DNA of 64,000 nucleotides from Streptomyces akebiae (GCF_019599145.1 NZ_CP080647.1:8866001-8930000); one strand, 5' to 3'. Positions 53,409 to 62,261 are shown, numbered from the stretch's first letter. Program-made: numbers and translations. The notes: a model not told the origin generated them from the sequence alone.

Positions 53409-53976
53409 ACGGGCGTACGTCCCGGGCGGAGAGACGCAGACCGCCGTGAAGATCCTGGTCGTCGGGCACTTCGCGGTGGGCAAGACCACGTTCATCGGGT
53501 CGATCTCCGAGATCTCGCCGCTCTCCACCGAGGAGACGATGACCCAGGCGGGCGAGGCGATCGACGACCTCAAGGGCGTCCAGGGCAAGACCACCACCAC
53601 GGTCGCCATGGACTTCGGCCGGCTCACCGTCAGCGACCGTGTCGTGCTGTACCTCTTCGGCACACCCGGCCAGCAGCGCTTCGTGCAGATGTGGGAGGAC
53701 ATGGCACGCGGCGCCCTCGGGGCGCTGGTGCTGGTCGACCCCGAGCGGCTGGCCGACTCCTTCGCCGTGATCGACCTGATCGAGCAGTACGGACTCGACT
53801 ACGCGATCGCGGTCAACCATTTCGACGGTACGTCGATACGTGATGCGAGGGCGCTGCGCGAAGCGCTGGATCTCCTCGACGACACCCCCATCGTCACCTG
53901 CGACGCGCGGGACGAACGGTCGTCGGCCGAGGCTCTGATCACGCTCGTCCGCTATTTGATGGACCGCGCCCGTTAG
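53383..53976 (+). CDS. cvnD: CvnD: Ras-like small GTPase
   Basis: The 197-residue GTPase has a P-loop VVGHFAVGKTTFIG, LFGTPGQQRF (switch II), VNHFDG (NKxD counterpart) and TCDARD. The G4 motif reads NHFD rather than NKxD, as is usual for conservon GTPases. ATG at 53383 is 6 bases after AGGAGG, and the gene overlaps CvnC by 26 bases. It is the nucleotide switch of the complex. Confidence 0.9.
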   Translation: MVSSPSLDERAYVPGGETQTAVKILVVGHFAVGKTTFIGSISEISPLSTEETMTQAGEAIDDLKGVQGKTTTTVAMDFGRLTVSDRVVLYLFGTPGQQRFVQMWEDMARGALGALVLVDPERLADSFAVIDLIEQYGLDYAIAVNHFDGTSIRDARALREALDLLDDTPIVTCDARDERSSAEALITLVRYLMDRAR

Positions 53977-53989
53977 GAGCAGAGCAGAC

Positions 53990-55330
53990 ATGACCACCGA
54001 CTCCACTTTTCCCTCACCCCCGCCCGGCTGCCCGGCCCACGGCAGCGGACTGCGGGTTCCGCTGTACGGGTCGGAGTTCGCGGCCGACCCGCAGGCGTAC
54101 TACGCGTACATGCGGCACTACGGGCCGAGCGCGCCGGTCGAGATCGCGCCCGGCGTCGACGCGACCCTCGTCACCGACCACGCGACCGCGCTGAAACTGC
54201 TGCAGGACTCCGGCAACTTCCGCAAGGACGCCCGCCGTTGGCGGGACGTCGCCGAGGGCAAGGTCGGCCCGGACAGCCCGGTCGTCCCGATGCTCGGCTA
54301 CCGTCCCAACGCCATGTTCACCGACGGGGCCGAGCATGCGCGGCTCCGGCAGGCGATCACCGACAGCCTGGCCAAGGTGGACTCCCGCCGGATCAGCGAC
54401 ATGACCAAGCGGGCCTCCGACTACCTCCTCGCCCAGGTCTCCGGCCGCGGTTCCATCGACCTGATGAACGAGTACGTCAAGCAGCTGCCGCTGCTCGTGT
54501 TCAACGAGCTCTTCGGCTGCCCGGCGGACATCGGCGACCGGGTCGTCTTCGGCATCTCCGGAGTCTTCGAGGGCGTCAACGCCGAGAAGGCGAACCAGGT
54601 GCTCGGTCAGGCCGTGTTCGAACTGGTGGCCCTGAAGCGGGCCAGGCCGGCCGAAGACGTCACCTCGTACCTGATGCGGCACGAGGCGCGCCTGACCGAC
54701 GAGGAGTTGGTCCACCAGCTGATCCTGCTCCTCGGCGCGGGCGCCGAGCCGCTGCGCAACCTCATCGGCAACACCCTGCACCGGCTGCTCCTGCACGACC
54801 GGTACGCCGACGGCGGTCTGATCGAGGAGGCCATCGACGACACGCTGTGGGAGAACCCGCCCATGGCGAACTACGCGCCGCACTACCCCGCGGCCGACAT
54901 GGAGTTCGGCGGGACCAAGCTGCGGGCGGGCGATCTGGTCCTGGTCAGCATGACGGCCGCCAACACCGACCCGGCGCTCGTGGCGGCCGGTCAGACGGGC
55001 GGCAGGCGGGCCCACCTGTCGTGGAGCGCCGGCCCGCACGCCTGCCCCTCCAAGGAACTCGCCCGGCTCGTCACCATGGTGGCCATCGAGAACCTGCTCA
55101 ACCGGCTGCACGACATCGAACTCGCGGTCCCCGAGGACAGCCTGACCTGGCGTCCGGGACCCTTCCACCGCGCGCTGGCCGCGCTTCCCTGCCGCTTCAC
55201 CCCGCAGGTCGTCCAGCCGCCGAACCCGCCCCGCGCGACGGAGCCCTCCGCACGCGAGGAGAACGCCCCGGCGGGCCGCAAGGCGGAGCGAGGCGTGTGG
55301 GGCTCCTTCCTGCAGTGGTTGAAGGGGTGA
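53990..55330 (+). CDS. cvnE: CvnE: atypical cytochrome P450 of the conservon
   Basis: The 446-residue P450 has the heme-binding sequence AGPHACPSKELARL with the Cys ligand. The I-helix reads ILLLGAGAEPLRNLIG and lacks the usual Thr for proton delivery. The K-helix region DTLWENPPMANYAPHYP has no ExxR. This looks like the conservon-type P450 group (RarE of S. griseus), whose substrate is unknown. The C-terminal 60 residues are Pro/Arg-rich and end in a hydrophobic WGSFLQWLKG. It follows CvnD by 13 bases. An oxidase role is uncertain because key residues are changed. Confidence 0.85.
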   Translation: MTTDSTFPSPPPGCPAHGSGLRVPLYGSEFAADPQAYYAYMRHYGPSAPVEIAPGVDATLVTDHATALKLLQDSGNFRKDARRWRDVAEGKVGPDSPVVPMLGYRPNAMFTDGAEHARLRQAITDSLAKVDSRRISDMTKRASDYLLAQVSGRGSIDLMNEYVKQLPLLVFNELFGCPADIGDRVVFGISGVFEGVNAEKANQVLGQAVFELVALKRARPAEDVTSYLMRHEARLTDEELVHQLILLLGAGAEPLRNLIGNTLHRLLLHDRYADGGLIEEAIDDTLWENPPMANYAPHYPAADMEFGGTKLRAGDLVLVSMTAANTDPALVAAGQTGGRRAHLSWSAGPHACPSKELARLVTMVAIENLLNRLHDIELAVPEDSLTWRPGPFHRALAALPCRFTPQVVQPPNPPRATEPSAREENAPAGRKAERGVWGSFLQWLKG

Positions 55331-55431
55331 CGCAGACAACAGTCTGTGACAGCGGTTACTGCATGAGTATTCAACCAAAGGGGTAGTAACGCGGCGGCAT
55401 TCGTGGTGACCAATGAACAAAGGGAGGTGTC

Positions 55432-55686
55432 GTGGACCACATATCCAACGGCGCCGCTTCTGCTCGACATCCGGATCTCTTCCGCCGCTCCCGACCAGAC
55501 ATCGACTTACATCGCGCGGAGACCAGGGGCGTGACCCGCCACCAGTCGCCGCGAGACGAGATACCCGCCCAGGCCGGCGGGTATCTTTCTGTGTCCCCGC
55601 ACGCCCATGACCGGCAGGGGACCGCGGCTCCACCTCCACCTCCACCTCTACCTCCGTACTCCGAGCAGCGGCGGGAGACGTGGTGA
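55432..55686 (+). CDS. Candidate leader peptide with TTA codon, polyproline and terminal Trp
   Basis: An 84-codon frame starts with GTG at 55432, 4 bases after AGGGAGG. It encodes DHISNGAASARHPDLFRR, a TTA Leu codon at codon 27, APPPPPPLPPYSEQRRETW and then stop. It uses many codons rare in this genome (ATA twice, CTA, several CCA and CCT), so it may be poorly translated. The stop overlaps the fusion-gene start as GTGA. A terminator-like hairpin lies inside it. Whether it is translated is not shown; it may be non-coding. The six Pro codons, which can stall ribosomes, and the last-codon Trp make a regulatory leader plausible for a tryptophanase gene. Confidence 0.5.
   Translation: MDHISNGAASARHPDLFRRSRPDIDLHRAETRGVTRHQSPRDEIPAQAGGYLSVSPHAHDRQGTAAPPPPPPLPPYSEQRRETW
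55559..55590 (+). terminator. Intrinsic terminator or attenuator hairpin in the leader
   Basis: AGATACCCGCC and GGCGGGTATCT form a perfect 11-bp stem around CAGGCC, followed by TTCT. It lies between the conservon and the prenyltransferase-tryptophanase gene, inside the leader frame, so it could end the conservon transcript or act as an attenuator. Confidence 0.65.
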
Positions 55687-58223
55687 GCCCCCTCGGGTCC
55701 GGCACCGGGGACACCCCGCACGACCGGACGCTCGGCGCTCTCGTGACCGGCCAACTGCTGCGGCTCTGCGAGGCGTCGGGGCTCGGCCCGACCGACGCGC
55801 AGAACTACGCGCGTCTACTGACCGACTCGCTGGGGGCGGTGGCCGAACGGCCCCTGAACCTGCCGCCCCCGTCCCTCAGTTTCCTGTCCGACGACTCGAC
55901 CCCGGTGGAGTTCTCGCTCTCCCTCACACCGGACGCGCCCCCCGCGGTACGGGTGCTGCTGGAACCGGGATGCGGTGCCGACGGGCTGTGGGACAACGGC
56001 CGCGTCGGACTGCGCGCCGTCCGTGCCATGGCGCGGCGCTGGGGCTTCGCCACCGACCAACTGGACGTACTGGAAGACCTGTTCCTCCCCTCCGTTCCGC
56101 AGGGCCCCCTGGCGCTGTGGATCGCGCTGGAGCTGCGTCCCGGCGGGGTTCCCAAGATCAAGGTGTATCTGAACCCGTCGGCGTCCGGCGGGACACGGGC
56201 CGCCGAGACGGTACGGACGGCCCTGGACCGGCTGGGCCACCGGCACGCCTTCGACGCGCTGCCGCCGGCCGACGGCTATCCGTTCTTCGCGCTCGACCTG
56301 GGCGACTGGGCGGCGCCCCGGGTGAAGATCTACACCACCCACCGCGACCTGGCGGTGACGGACGTCGGCGGGCTGTGCCGGATGGAATCCGGCCCCGACA
56401 GCGCGACGTTGGAGGAGTTCCTCCGTACGGCGGGCGGCTTCGACGAGGCAACGGACAGCTCCCGGGCTCTGCCGGAGGCCCGGTTCGACCGGCGGCCCGT
56501 CCTGTCCTGCCATTCCTTCACCCGCACGACCGGCGGACCCACCGGCTTCACCCTGCACGTCCCGGTCAGGGACTACGCCCGCGACGACGCGGAGGCACTG
56601 CGCCGGGCCGGGGCCCTCCTCGGCCGTCACGGGCTGGACCCCGGCGCACTCGACCGGCCGCTGGCGGCCGTCACCGGACGCCGGCTGGCGGACGGGGTGG
56701 GGCTCGTCGCGTACCTGGCGCTCGCCCATGAGCAGGGCAGACCGACCCGGATGACCGCGTACATCTCGTCGGAGGCCTACGCGGTCCGGCCGCCGAACGG
56801 CGGCAGGCACATCGATCACGAACCATTCAGCAGCATGTCAGGAGCAAGAACCGCCATGGAGCCCTACCGCATCAAGGTCGTCGAGCCCATCGCGCTCACC
56901 ACTCGGGAGCAGCGCGAGGCGGCGCTGGAACGGGTGCACTACAACCTCTTCGACCTGCGCGCCGAGGAGGTGACCATCGACCTGCTCAGCGACTCGGGCA
57001 CCGGCGCCATCTCGGCCGCGCAGCTGGCCGCGGGTATGGAGGGCGACGAGTCGTACGCCGGCTCGCGCTCCTTCTACCGTTTCCACGAGACCGTGACGGA
57101 ACTGACCGGCTACCGGCACATCCTGCCGGCCCACCAGGGACGGGCCGCGGAACGCATTCTCTTCACGAACCTTCTCGAACCCGGTGGCATCGTCCTGGCC
57201 AACACCCACTTCGACACGACCCGGGCCAACGTCGAGCTTTCCGGATGTCAGGCGCATGACATTCCGTGCGCGGAGGCCCGCGACCTGGACAGCGAAGTGC
57301 CCTTCAAGGGCAACATCGACCTGGACCGCCTCCGGCAGACGCTGGAGGGACCGGACGGCTCCCGGGTCCGGGTGGTGATCATGACGATCACCAACAACGG
57401 CGGTGGGGGCCAGCCGGTCTCCATGGAGAACCTGAAACAGACCGCCGAGATCTGCCGCCGACACGGTGTCCCGATGATCCTGGACGCCGCCAGGTTCGCC
57501 GAGAACGCCTGGCTGGTGATTCGGCACGAGGAGGCCTACCGGGACCGCACCCCGCGCCAGGTCGCCGAAGAAGCGTTCCGTCTCGCCGACGGCTGTGTGA
57601 TGAGCGCCAAGAAGGACGGCATCGTCCACATCGGCGGTTTCATCGGGCTCAACGACCCCGAACTCGCCGAGAAGTGCGAACGCCTCCTCATCGCCACCGA
57701 GGGCTTCGCCACCTACGGCGGTCTGGCCGGCCGCGACCTCGACATGATGGCCACCGGACTGCTGGAGGTGACCGAGCCCGCCTACCTCGCAGAGCGCGCC
57801 GACGTGGCCTCCCACCTCGCCGACCGCGTGCGCGCGGCGGGCGTCGACCTGCTCGAACCCCCGGGCCTGCACGCCCTCTACCTCAACGCGGGCCGTCTGC
57901 TCCCGCACATACCGCCCCACCACTACCCGGGCCACGCCCTCGCCTGCCGCCTCTACCTCGAAGGCGGCATCCGCTCGGCCGAGCTCGGTTCCCTCTACCT
58001 CGGTGAGGAGGACGAGGACGGCAACCCCGTCAAGAGCGCGCCGTACGAACTGGTCCGACTCGCGCTCCCGCGCCGGGTCTACACACGCAGCCACTACGAC
58101 CACGTCGGCAGGACCCTCGAACGCATCGCCAAGGAGGCGGATTCCGTCCGCGGCTACCGCATCGTGGAGCAGTCGCCGATCCTGCGGCACTTCCGCGCCA
58201 AACTGCAGCCGGTGAGCGGCTGA
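55683..58223 (+). CDS. Fusion of aromatic prenyltransferase and tryptophanase
   Basis: The 846-residue protein has two enzymes in one frame. Residues about 15-385 form an ABBA-fold prenyltransferase of the DMATS type (LGPTDAQNYARLLTDSLG, PKIKVYLNPSASGG, RVKIYTTHRDLAV, FTLHVPVRDYARDD, the KxYxNP-like and RxKxY diphosphate-binding patterns). Residues 392-846 form a tryptophanase/beta-eliminating lyase (DLLSDSGTGAISAAQ, TITNNGGGGQPVSMEN). The PLP Lys is most likely K644 in MSAKKDGIVHIGGF. The expected activity is prenylation of Trp or indole plus cleavage of Trp to indole, pyruvate and ammonia. GTG at 55683 has GGGAG 5 bases upstream and overlaps the leader stop. An internal ATG at 56856 with AGGAG upstream could give a separate tryptophanase. 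Confidence 0.85.
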   Translation: MSPLGSGTGDTPHDRTLGALVTGQLLRLCEASGLGPTDAQNYARLLTDSLGAVAERPLNLPPPSLSFLSDDSTPVEFSLSLTPDAPPAVRVLLEPGCGADGLWDNGRVGLRAVRAMARRWGFATDQLDVLEDLFLPSVPQGPLALWIALELRPGGVPKIKVYLNPSASGGTRAAETVRTALDRLGHRHAFDALPPADGYPFFALDLGDWAAPRVKIYTTHRDLAVTDVGGLCRMESGPDSATLEEFLRTAGGFDEATDSSRALPEARFDRRPVLSCHSFTRTTGGPTGFTLHVPVRDYARDDAEALRRAGALLGRHGLDPGALDRPLAAVTGRRLADGVGLVAYLALAHEQGRPTRMTAYISSEAYAVRPPNGGRHIDHEPFSSMSGARTAMEPYRIKVVEPIALTTREQREAALERVHYNLFDLRAEEVTIDLLSDSGTGAISAAQLAAGMEGDESYAGSRSFYRFHETVTELTGYRHILPAHQGRAAERILFTNLLEPGGIVLANTHFDTTRANVELSGCQAHDIPCAEARDLDSEVPFKGNIDLDRLRQTLEGPDGSRVRVVIMTITNNGGGGQPVSMENLKQTAEICRRHGVPMILDAARFAENAWLVIRHEEAYRDRTPRQVAEEAFRLADGCVMSAKKDGIVHIGGFIGLNDPELAEKCERLLIATEGFATYGGLAGRDLDMMATGLLEVTEPAYLAERADVASHLADRVRAAGVDLLEPPGLHALYLNAGRLLPHIPPHHYPGHALACRLYLEGGIRSAELGSLYLGEEDEDGNPVKSAPYELVRLALPRRVYTRSHYDHVGRTLERIAKEADSVRGYRIVEQSPILRHFRAKLQPVSG

Positions 58224-58227
58224 GCCG

Positions 58228-58264
58228 GCGGTGGTCGCCCCGCCCCGAGCGGGGCGACCACCGC
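58228..58264 (+). terminator. Hairpin terminator after the prenyltransferase-tryptophanase gene
   Basis: GCGGTGGTCGCCCCG and CGGGGCGACCACCGC form a 15-bp perfect stem around a 7-base loop, starting 5 bases after the stop. Confidence 0.75.
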
Positions 58265-58300
58265 AGGGCGCGGCGTGGGGGAGGGGAGCGGGCCAGTCGG

Positions 58301-58339
58301 TCAGGTCACGTCAGATCAGGTCACGTCAGGTCAGGTCAG
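58301..58339. repeat. 15-bp direct repeats near end of SMI1 gene
   Basis: TCAGGTCACGTCAGA is followed directly by TCAGGTCACGTCAGG and a partial third copy TCAGGTCAG. The last copy covers the stop codon of the convergent SMI1 gene. Confidence 0.7.
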
Positions 58340-60307
58340 CCGGATCACCGTGTACGTCTCTCCCTCTCCGGGCGGCCGTGTCCAGGAACGGGTGGTGAAC
58401 GTGTGCAGCCGCCCGCGCGTGAGGGCGTGACGCGGCAGGTGGACGCCGAACTCCCCGGCCACCGCTGCCAGCAGCGCCCGCTCCGTCTCGGCGCCGGCCC
58501 TCGGCCCACCGAAGAACCGGCTCGGATCCAGCGCCGACGGTATCTCCCCGCTCCGCCGGACCTCCCCGTCGGCGTAGGTGAACGCGTACTGCTCGGCACC
58601 GTCCCGCGCCACCGAGAGATGGAAGTACGGCTCCACGTGCGGCGCCCTGAGGCCGCTCCACACCACCACCGCGCGGGTGCCCTCGCTGGCCCGGGTCGCC
58701 GGTGAGACGAACCGCTGCGGGCCGAACGAGGACGGCTCGCCGTCGAAGGCGAAGCTCCAGCCGGGGCCGGCCCGCCCCACCGACACCAGAGCCTTGTCGT
58801 CGTAGGACGAGAACTCCCTCCGGCCGTGCAGCCACCTGCGGCGAGCCTCCCAGGAGGTCAGGGGTTCACTCAGCACGGCGCCGCCTTCGTCGCCGCCTTC
58901 GCCACCGCCCTCGTCCTTGCCGCGGGCCGCGTCCCCTCCTCCGTCCCGGCCTCCGTCTCCGTCTCCGTCCGCGAGACGTCGGGGCAGATCCTCCGGATCC
59001 ACCCCTTCCACCAGGACGAACCGGAAGGTTCTGCGGTTGTTGCCCGGGTCCGGCTCCGCCAGCCACGCCAGGTCGCCCGGGTCGAGCCGGGCCGTCCGCG
59101 TCGGTGCCTCACCCGCCTGCCCACCTCTCGGCGTGGAGAGCAGCTCACGGCCCCGCTCCGGGGTCGCGAGCGGCCCGAGCAGAGGGTCGGCCACCCACCC
59201 CAACGGCGCCAGATGGTCCGGTCCCAGCGGCTCCCACCGGGGCACGGCCTCCCTCAGCGTCTGCCAGGCCCCGTCGGTGTCCCCCCACCGCGCCAACTCC
59301 CGCGCCCGCTCGACCGCCTCACCGAACGGTCCGGCCGCCGTGTACCGGTACGTGCCGCCGCGTACCTGCTCCAGCGTCGCGTAGGCCAGGGACATCACGT
59401 CCTCGTCGGCGCCCCGCAGGTGGTAGGTCAGTGTGGAGTCGTCCCGGTGCGCGTGCGCCGCGTGCTCGGCGACCAGCGGCGGCAGCAGATCGGGCGCGTA
59501 GCGCGGATCCGTCACCAGGTCCTCGAAATACACCCCTGAGGTCTGTCCGAGCAGGCGGCGCATCTGGTCGCCCAGCCCGGCGGCCCGCGGTCTTCCGTAC
59601 TCCTTCGCCTCGTTCAGCGCCTTCGCGGCCCGCTCCCAGTCGCCGCGCCGCGCGTCCAGCCGGGCCTGCTCCATCTGGGCGTCCAACCGGCGTGTCGTGT
59701 CGTTGACGAAGTCCGGCTCTCCGCCGCTCCCGCCGGCCCGCAGGCTGTGGAACTCGCGGTACATCTCCCGCATGAACGCGGCGAAGTCGGCGTGCCGCTC
59801 GGGTGGCGCGGCCCGCCAGCTCGACCACGTGTACACGGCCCACTCACCGTTCTCGTCGACATCCTCGGGATCCAGCAGGACGTGGGTGACATCGGACTCC
59901 ACGTCGAGCTGCAGCCCGCGCCGCCAGAGGTCGGCCTCCCGCCGCTCCTCGGGATCGGCGTCCTCGTCCAGGTACTCCTCGAAGATGTCCGCGAGTCCCG
60001 ATGCGTTGTCGTGCCAGCGGGCGTCCCCGGTCCCCGCCAGCAGCCACACGAAGCCACCCGCGTGCCGCCATCCGTCGCTCACCCCGAGGAACTCCCGGTA
60101 CGACGGGGGCATCCGCCGGCCGAGGCGCTCCTCCATGGCCGCGATCCGCTCCTCGGAGGCGGGCGGGAACCCCAGCCACCGCGCCTGCCGGGCGGTCTCG
60201 TCGTCCTCGTCCCGTCGCTCGTCGTCCGTCAGGGAATCCGCCCATTCCCCGCTCCACCTGCGCAGGAAGGACTGCCAGTCGAATGCCGCGGTGTCCGTCT
60301 CGGTCAT
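58331..60307 (-). CDS. SMI1/KNR4 (SUKH) domain protein
   Basis: The 658-residue cytoplasmic protein has an SMI1/KNR4-like domain in residues about 40-170 (RIAAMEERLGRRMPPSYREFL, DGWRHAGGFVWLLAG). Long helical regions follow (QARLDARRGDWERAAKALNEA). A Gly/Asp/Glu-rich low-complexity stretch (about 440-480) and a second domain at the C-terminus end the protein. SUKH proteins are often immunity proteins for toxins or act in protein-quality control. No toxin gene is adjacent. ATG at 60307 is chosen because the conserved domain starts soon after. Confidence 0.72.
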   Translation of the reverse strand: MTETDTAAFDWQSFLRRWSGEWADSLTDDERRDEDDETARQARWLGFPPASEERIAAMEERLGRRMPPSYREFLGVSDGWRHAGGFVWLLAGTGDARWHDNASGLADIFEEYLDEDADPEERREADLWRRGLQLDVESDVTHVLLDPEDVDENGEWAVYTWSSWRAAPPERHADFAAFMREMYREFHSLRAGGSGGEPDFVNDTTRRLDAQMEQARLDARRGDWERAAKALNEAKEYGRPRAAGLGDQMRRLLGQTSGVYFEDLVTDPRYAPDLLPPLVAEHAAHAHRDDSTLTYHLRGADEDVMSLAYATLEQVRGGTYRYTAAGPFGEAVERARELARWGDTDGAWQTLREAVPRWEPLGPDHLAPLGWVADPLLGPLATPERGRELLSTPRGGQAGEAPTRTARLDPGDLAWLAEPDPGNNRRTFRFVLVEGVDPEDLPRRLADGDGDGGRDGGGDAARGKDEGGGEGGDEGGAVLSEPLTSWEARRRWLHGRREFSSYDDKALVSVGRAGPGWSFAFDGEPSSFGPQRFVSPATRASEGTRAVVVWSGLRAPHVEPYFHLSVARDGAEQYAFTYADGEVRRSGEIPSALDPSRFFGGPRAGAETERALLAAVAGEFGVHLPRHALTRGRLHTFTTRSWTRPPGEGETYTVIRLT

Positions 60308-60534
60308 GCGTCCGATGCTGTCACCCACCACTGACAACAGGTCCGGCCCGCCGACCTCACGGGGAGCGTAGCGCCGGTGGACCGGCTCCGACCTGGGTGA
60401 ACGGAACGCGTTCCGCGCACAAACGTGCGTCAGCACGTCGTTGACCGGTGTTCCGCGGCGGGGCCAGGGTGGTGGAGCCGGAACGGATGCCGATCTCCCG
60501 TTCCCGGCCACCGACATCCGTGCAGGAGGCCGTG

Positions 60535-60909
60535 ATGCTCCCGATCGACACCCTTGAACACACCGAGCCCGGGGAGAGCCCCGCCGCCGGACTGTTCTTC
60601 CAGCGCTGCCTGTGGTGCGGCATGCCGGCCTACCGCCGCTCGTTCTGCCGTGCCTGCGGGTCCGTGACCTTCCGGCGGGAACGCAGCGCGGGCGACGGGA
60701 TCGTCCTGCGCCGCCACGGCCACGTCCCGCACAACACCTGGTTCGTCGCCATGAACGAGGGCTTCAACCTGCTCTGCCGCGCCACCGGCACGGTACCGGT
60801 CACGGTCGGGTCCCGGGTGAGTGTCGTAGGGGCCGCGTCGGCTCTCGGCCAGGACCTTCCCGCGGTCGCGGCCACGCGCCCGCCGTCGGCCGCGGAGCGC
60901 TGGTGGTGA
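60535..60909 (+). CDS. DUF35-type zinc-ribbon/OB-fold protein
   Basis: The 124-residue protein has a zinc-ribbon CLWCGMPAYRRSFCRACGS (CxxC...CxxC) and a beta-rich segment (GIVLRRHGHVPHNTW) typical of the DUF35 OB-fold proteins that work with acyl-CoA or thiolase enzymes. AGGAGG is 5 bases before ATG at 60535. It lies upstream of a CoA transferase gene and is probably in the same operon. Confidence 0.7.
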   Translation: MLPIDTLEHTEPGESPAAGLFFQRCLWCGMPAYRRSFCRACGSVTFRRERSAGDGIVLRRHGHVPHNTWFVAMNEGFNLLCRATGTVPVTVGSRVSVVGAASALGQDLPAVAATRPPSAAERWW

Positions 60910-60968
60910 CGGGAAACGGCTCGCCGGCAGACATCCCCCGCGCGCGGGACGATCAGAGAGGAGGGTGC

Positions 60969-62261
60969 GTGGACACCCAGCGCACACCGACGGACGGACA
61001 GGCCGACGCGCCCCACGCGCTGGAGGGAGCGAGGCGAGGCGCGTTGCAAGGGCTGCGCATAGCCGACTTCTCCCGGGTCCTCGCGGGGCCCTACGCCACC
61101 ATGCTCCTCGCCGACCTCGGCGCGGACGTGGTGAAGGTCGAACGCCCGGGCATCGGGGACGACACCCGGGCCTGGCACCCGCCGGCCGACCCCGACGGCA
61201 CCTCGACCTACTTCCTCGGCGTCAACCGCAACAAGCGGTCCGTCACCCTGGACCTCACGACCGACGTCGGCCGCGAACAGGCCCGCGCCCTGGTCGCCGA
61301 GTCCGACGTGCTGGTGGAGAACTTCCGCCCCGGCACGATGGAACGGCTGGGCCTCGGCCCTGAGGAACTCCGCGCCCGGCAACCGGAGTTGGTCTACTGC
61401 TCGATCAGCGGATTCGGCAGCGGGGAGGGCGCGCGGATCCCCGGGTACGACCTGCTCGTGCAGGCCGTCGGCGGGCTGATGAGCGTGACCGGGGAAACGG
61501 CCGGGGAGCCGGTGAAAGCGGGCGTGGCCCTCGTCGACGTGATCACCGGTCTGCACGCCTCGCTCGGCATCCTGGCCGCCCTGCGGCACCGCGACGCCAC
61601 CGGGCAGGGCCAGCACGTGGAGGTGAACCTCCTCAGTTCGCTGCTGTCGGCCCTGGTCAACCAGGCGTCGGCGTTCGCCGTCGCCGGAGTGGTGCCGGGC
61701 CGGATGGGCAACGCGCACCCGAGCATCGCCCCGTACGAGACCTTCCGGGCCGCCGACCGTCCGATCGCGATCGCCGTGGGCAACGACCGCCAGTTCGCCG
61801 CGCTCGCCGACCTCCTGGGGGACCCCGGACTCGCTCGCGACGACCGGTTCCGCACCAACACCGACCGCGTCGCCCACCGCGCCGAACTGCGGGACGTCCT
61901 TACGGCCCTGCTCGGCGCCGCCGACGCGGACCACTGGTCGGCCGCTCTGCTGGCCGCCGGGGTGCCGGCCGGGCCGGTCAACACCGTCGAGGAGGCGTTC
62001 GACTTCGCCCGGAAGCTCGGTCTTCCCGGCATCGTCGACATCCCCGCCGCACCGGCCGACCCAGGAGACCGGCCCTCCCGCCAGGTCGCGAACCCCATCA
62101 CGCTGAGCGCGACGCCGGTCCGGTACGACCTGCCACCGCCCCGCCTGGGCCAGCACACCGCGGAGATCCTGCGTCCCTCCGCCCACCGCCTCACCCGGCC
62201 CACCCGGGCCGAACTCCACACGACCGAACCGAACACGACGAACCACAGGAGCTCACGATGA
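60969..62261 (+). CDS. CaiB/BaiF-family (class III) CoA transferase
   Basis: The 430-residue protein has the class III features GLRIADFSRVLAGPYATMLL, VVKVERPGIGDD, NFRPGTMERLGLG and the catalytic D161 in GYDLLVQAVGGLMSVTG. Members swap CoA between succinyl-CoA and an acid such as glutarate. GTG at 60969 is 5 bases after AGGAGG. It overlaps the acyl-CoA dehydrogenase gene by 4 bases (ATGA). With glutaryl-CoA dehydrogenase downstream, a succinyl-CoA:glutarate CoA transferase role is likely. Confidence 0.86.
   Translation: MDTQRTPTDGQADAPHALEGARRGALQGLRIADFSRVLAGPYATMLLADLGADVVKVERPGIGDDTRAWHPPADPDGTSTYFLGVNRNKRSVTLDLTTDVGREQARALVAESDVLVENFRPGTMERLGLGPEELRARQPELVYCSISGFGSGEGARIPGYDLLVQAVGGLMSVTGETAGEPVKAGVALVDVITGLHASLGILAALRHRDATGQGQHVEVNLLSSLLSALVNQASAFAVAGVVPGRMGNAHPSIAPYETFRAADRPIAIAVGNDRQFAALADLLGDPGLARDDRFRTNTDRVAHRAELRDVLTALLGAADADHWSAALLAAGVPAGPVNTVEEAFDFARKLGLPGIVDIPAAPADPGDRPSRQVANPITLSATPVRYDLPPPRLGQHTAEILRPSAHRLTRPTRAELHTTEPNTTNHRSSR

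Noticed and set aside
55374..55383. TTCAACCA upstream of the leader, like half of the RpiR site
   Set aside because: Only one half-site matches and no palindrome is present, so it is not counted as a regulon member.
55413..55610. A 65-codon frame starting with ATG just before the leader frame
   Set aside because: It overlaps the leader in another frame, has a worse ribosome site and no link to the downstream start.
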